A stretch of 7,282 nt of DNA from Planctomycetaceae bacterium (GTDB lineage Bacteria > Planctomycetota > Planctomycetia > Pirellulales > UBA1268), in contig JAUWWJ010000076.1 in NCBI GenBank assembly GCA_030616935.1, positions 1-7,282 of the forward strand, read 5' to 3'. The stretch's first letter is position 1. Each line of letters opens with the position of its first letter. Below the pieces are notes generated by a model, which was given only the letters and a program-made list of their open reading frames with translations, ran no database searches and was not told the DNA's origin. Both the position numbers and the translations under genes were made by a program. This document shows positions 4,753-7,282 of this stretch, in pieces.

Positions 4753-6588
4753 ATGGTAGATGGGAAAAATAAAAAGAACCAACCGGTAATACCTGGTCTT
4801 TCAGATGAAACTGCGGATGGGCCGACACAACAAGATGTTGTTCGTGGTCCTCTAGGATTTGGAAGAGAAACAGTCGAATCTCTCGTCATTGCATTTACAC
4901 TGGCTCTTCTATTTCGTGCATTTGAGGCAGAAGCTTTTGTCATCCCAACCGGCTCCATGGCTCCAACGCTCATGGGTCGACATAAAGATCTTGATTGCAG
5001 TGAGTGTGATTTTAATTTTCAGGCTGGAGCCAGTCGAGAAGAAGATGATCAATCGCACACCCTGCGAACCGAATTAGGTCGATTGAATCGCGAGCTTGAA
5101 CGGCTCCGACGGTTGGCTGCTGATTCATCCGCAGGGCTACAGCAGCGAGACGTCGCGCAGCAACAGATTGCTGACCTTGAGTCACCAAGTGGAAAATTGT
5201 CAGTACTTAAAATGCGACTCGCCGGCAAGATGATTGCCTCGGCGACCTGCCCAAATTGTGGAAATGTGATGAAGCTGATTGAGGGCGAGGGGCCTTCTGT
5301 TACATACGACGCGCGCTATCCTTCGTACAACGGCGACCGAATTCTTGTTGATAAATTTGCGTACGACTTTCGAGAACCAAATCGGTGGGATGTTATCGTC
5401 TTCAAGTATCCTGAAGGAGCAAATACAAACTACATTAAAAGACTTGTCGGTTTGCCGAATGAATTGGTGAGTATTGCTGGAGGAGACATCTGGACGAGTC
5501 GTGACGGGCAGCCAGCTACGATTGCCCGGAAACCGCCGCATGTGATGCAGGCCATGTTACAGGTTGTCCACGACAATAACTTTCCGGCGCCTCTTATGCA
5601 GACAGAGGGGTGGCCTTCTGCCTGGACCGATTGGGCCGATACGAGTTTGTGGAAGTCAGAAAAGGGCCGGCGTCAGTTCACAGCAACATGTTCAGCAGGA
5701 CAGTCAGCAAGTCTTCGGTATCAGCGATTCAACCCGACGCCAGATGACTGGAAAGAAGTTCGACTCGGGCTGGAGGTCCGTAAAGGTGTCAGACCTGCCC
5801 TCGTCAAAGACTTCCAGGCTTACAATGCGATCAGTCAGGGTGGTCATTGGGTTGGTGATCTTGCTGTTGAGTGTGCTCTTGAAAGCAAGTCCGACACTGG
5901 CCGCGTCGTATTTGATCTCGTTGATGGTGGGCAGCAACATTCTTGTTCAATTGATCTTACTGACGGTACGGCAACGCTCGAAGCTGCGAGTGGTATCACT
6001 GCATCAACACCAACTCCGATTCGGGGCAAGGGTTCGTGGGAAGTACTGTTCACGAATGTGGATGATGAACTGAGGCTTTTTGTTGATAAAAAGATCATGC
6101 CAACAGCGACACCAGTCCTCTGGGATTCTGAGATCACCAAAGAATCAACTCGTGATCCCGTGCTTGAAGTTGTCGAGCCAGGGTCGACTGTCTTAACAGA
6201 CCTTGCGCCTGTTGGTATTACAGTAAAGGCAGAAGATGAACCTGTCGCTGTCGCAGTTTCCTCAATCAAAGTTCTTCGTGATATCTTTTACATTGGTGCT
6301 GTTGGTTTTGGTCGCCGAGGTGAAATACGCGATGAACCCATCCTTGAATTTCCGCTTGAGTCTGATCAGTTCTTTGTGTTGGGAGATAACTCGGCTGCCA
6401 GTAAAGATGGGCGACTTTGGATTGACGTCCATTATGTTGAGCGGCGACTGCTTCTAGGCCGAGCAATATCGATTGTTTGGCCGCATATGGTGACGGCATC
6501 CCGACACGTGACGGTTACCCTCCCTATACTGGGCGAGTTGCGATTGCCCTCATGGCCAAACTTCGCGAGGATGAAGTTTATCCGATAG
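4753..6588 (+). CDS. lepB: Signal peptidase I, enlarged form with inserted domains
   Basis: This membrane-bound Ser/Lys peptidase of family S26 removes signal peptides from exported proteins. At 611 residues it is about two to three times the usual length. In order: a polar cytoplasmic N-terminus (1-40); one membrane segment (about 42-57); catalytic Ser68 in IPTGSMAPTLMG; CSEC (82-85), a charged coiled-coil-like stretch (about 96-142) and CPNC (166-169), together a four-Cys zinc-ribbon-like motif split by a helix; then GDRILVDKFAY (194-204) and RWDVIVFKYP with YIKRLVGLP, giving catalytic Lys229. A beta-rich insert of about 250 residues follows (255-508), with GHWVGDL, WEVLFTNVDDELRLFVD and SIKVLRDIFY, resembling a jelly-roll lectin-like fold. 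The C-terminal box is GDNSAASKDGRLW (544-556), where the usual DSR is DGR. No second C-terminal membrane segment is seen. The fold of the insert is inference. Confidence 0.95.
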   Translation: MVDGKNKKNQPVIPGLSDETADGPTQQDVVRGPLGFGRETVESLVIAFTLALLFRAFEAEAFVIPTGSMAPTLMGRHKDLDCSECDFNFQAGASREEDDQSHTLRTELGRLNRELERLRRLAADSSAGLQQRDVAQQQIADLESPSGKLSVLKMRLAGKMIASATCPNCGNVMKLIEGEGPSVTYDARYPSYNGDRILVDKFAYDFREPNRWDVIVFKYPEGANTNYIKRLVGLPNELVSIAGGDIWTSRDGQPATIARKPPHVMQAMLQVVHDNNFPAPLMQTEGWPSAWTDWADTSLWKSEKGRRQFTATCSAGQSASLRYQRFNPTPDDWKEVRLGLEVRKGVRPALVKDFQAYNAISQGGHWVGDLAVECALESKSDTGRVVFDLVDGGQQHSCSIDLTDGTATLEAASGITASTPTPIRGKGSWEVLFTNVDDELRLFVDKKIMPTATPVLWDSEITKESTRDPVLEVVEPGSTVLTDLAPVGITVKAEDEPVAVAVSSIKVLRDIFYIGAVGFGRRGEIRDEPILEFPLESDQFFVLGDNSAASKDGRLWIDVHYVERRLLLGRAISIVWPHMVTASRHVTVTLPILGELRLPSWPNFARMKFIR

Positions 6589-6628
6589 GTCAGGTAGCGT
6601 GCCTCCCAGATGGACACGAAGTGAAATC

Positions 6629-6633
6629 AAGGA
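6629..6633 (+). promoter_or_regulatory. Ribosome binding site of lptB
   Basis: AAGGA lies six bases before the ATG at 6640. It sits in the 51-base gap after the signal peptidase gene, where I see no terminator or convincing promoter, so read-through from the signal peptidase gene is likely. Confidence 0.65.
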
Positions 6634-6639
6634 CAGATC

Positions 6640-7282
6640 ATGTCACTGTTAAAAGCTGAAGGACTTGTGAAGGTTTATGGACGTCGTCGTGTTGTCGATG
6701 GCGTTTCCTTTGAAGTTCAGCAGGGTGAAATCGTTGGTCTTCTTGGCCCGAACGGTGCTGGGAAGACAACAAGTTTTCGTATGACGTGTGGACTTGTTAT
6801 TCCAAATGGCGGCCGTGTGCTCCTGGATGATAAAGAGATTACAAAGTGGCCGATGTTTAAGAGGTCGCGAGATGGTGGTATGGGGTATCTTGCTCAGGAG
6901 CAGAGTGTTTTTCGTAAGCTGACAGTCCAACAAAATCTTTTGGCAATTATGGAACTCATTGGCATGCCACCCAAAGAGCGCCGTCGCCGCAGTGAAGAGT
7001 TGATGGAACAGTTTGATATCACACGAATTCGAAAGTCGAAAGCACATTATATTTCAGGTGGTGAAAAGCGACGGCTTGAAATTGCTCGTTGCCTTGTCAC
7101 CGAACCGCGAATTATTCTGCTCGACGAACCGTTTACTGGTATCGACCCAGTGACAATCCACTCGATTCAAAAAATCATCATGGGGTTACGGGATGATGGC
7201 ATTTCGATCCTGATTACGGATCACCGCGAGCGTGAGACGTTGGCGATCACAGATCGTAGCTATATCGTGCGGGCCGGAAAAA
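6640..7282 (+). CDS. lptB: LPS export ABC transporter ATP-binding protein LptB, cut by window edge
   Basis: LptB is the cytoplasmic ATPase that, with LptF and LptG, extracts lipopolysaccharide from the inner membrane and pushes it along the Lpt bridge to the outer membrane. The 214 visible residues show Walker A GPNGAGKT (36-43), the Q-loop YLAQE (Gln86), the LptB-like stretch SVFRKLTVQQN (89-99), signature SGGEKRRLEIAR (139-150), Walker B IILLDEPFTGIDP (158-170) and the H-loop ITDHRERETL (His195). 'SIQKII' and 'ITDHRERETL' point to LptB rather than LivF/LivG, which share the overall fold. Family length is about 240 residues, so roughly 25 are missing beyond the right edge; the frame is open to the last base. 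An AAGGA site six bases upstream supports the ATG at 6640. Confidence 0.95.
   Translation, partial: MSLLKAEGLVKVYGRRRVVDGVSFEVQQGEIVGLLGPNGAGKTTSFRMTCGLVIPNGGRVLLDDKEITKWPMFKRSRDGGMGYLAQEQSVFRKLTVQQNLLAIMELIGMPPKERRRRSEELMEQFDITRIRKSKAHYISGGEKRRLEIARCLVTEPRIILLDEPFTGIDPVTIHSIQKIIMGLRDDGISILITDHRERETLAITDRSYIVRAGK

Noticed and set aside
5564..6073. Plus-strand frame of 169 residues within the signal peptidase insert, as a hidden gene or frameshift
   Set aside because: The main frame runs unbroken from the catalytic Ser to the GDN box, so no frameshift is needed; the alternative frame has no recognisable features.
6589..6639. Terminator or promoter between the signal peptidase gene and lptB
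   Set aside because: No inverted repeat with a T run and no -35/-10 pair could be seen in these 51 bases.
6649..7047. Minus-strand frame of 132 residues opposite lptB
   Set aside because: Fully antisense to a strongly conserved ABC ATPase, with no domain and no plausible ribosome site considered convincing.
1..7282. Mobile element, CRISPR array, tRNA/rRNA or riboswitch
   Set aside because: No transposase or integrase motifs, direct repeat series, cloverleaf-like or conserved RNA stretches were seen; nearly all bases belong to housekeeping genes.

Overview
The window looks like core chromosome from a planctomycete, probably of the Pirellulales/Planctomycetales type. Three things suggest this: a greatly enlarged signal peptidase I with inserted domains, a diverged RNase HII-like protein, and a LepA with the GTPase-domain wording I associate with planctomycetes ([18 protein letters not shown]). 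The lptB gene implies an organism that builds a lipopolysaccharide outer membrane. Base composition is intermediate (about half G+C by eye). I see no transposase, integrase, CRISPR array, rRNA or tRNA, and no obvious codon-use break. The assignment rests on remembered family features, not on a search.

Layout: two gene sets point away from each other from about position 4126. Leftward (minus strand), in transcription order: a TrmH/SpoU-type RNA 2'-O-methyltransferase; an RNase HII-like protein joined to it by an ATGA overlap; a SixA-type histidine phosphatase; a small Ala/Glu-rich lipoprotein; a ROK-family glucokinase whose start lies inside the lipoprotein gene; and lepA (elongation factor 4), cut by the left edge. 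Rightward (plus strand): a thioredoxin-fold lipoprotein, the enlarged signal peptidase I six bases later, and lptB, cut by the right edge. The gene-to-gene gaps are at most about 86 bases, so no stretch over 300 bases lacks a gene.

Function: the leftward set mixes RNA modification/processing, translation (EF4), phosphohistidine removal and sugar phosphorylation. It reads as a housekeeping cluster, possibly divided by a weak terminator/promoter pair between sixA and the lipoprotein. The rightward set is about the cell envelope: a periplasmic thiol-redox lipoprotein, the peptidase that releases exported proteins, and the ATPase that powers LPS export.

The points most worth a second look are: the signal peptidase architecture (a four-Cys motif split by a coiled coil, plus a beta-rich insert of about 250 residues between the catalytic Lys and the C-terminal GDN box); its possible redox link to the upstream thioredoxin; the RNase HII-like protein with altered junction-sensing and metal-binding positions; and the divergent genes whose best start codons share one CATG.
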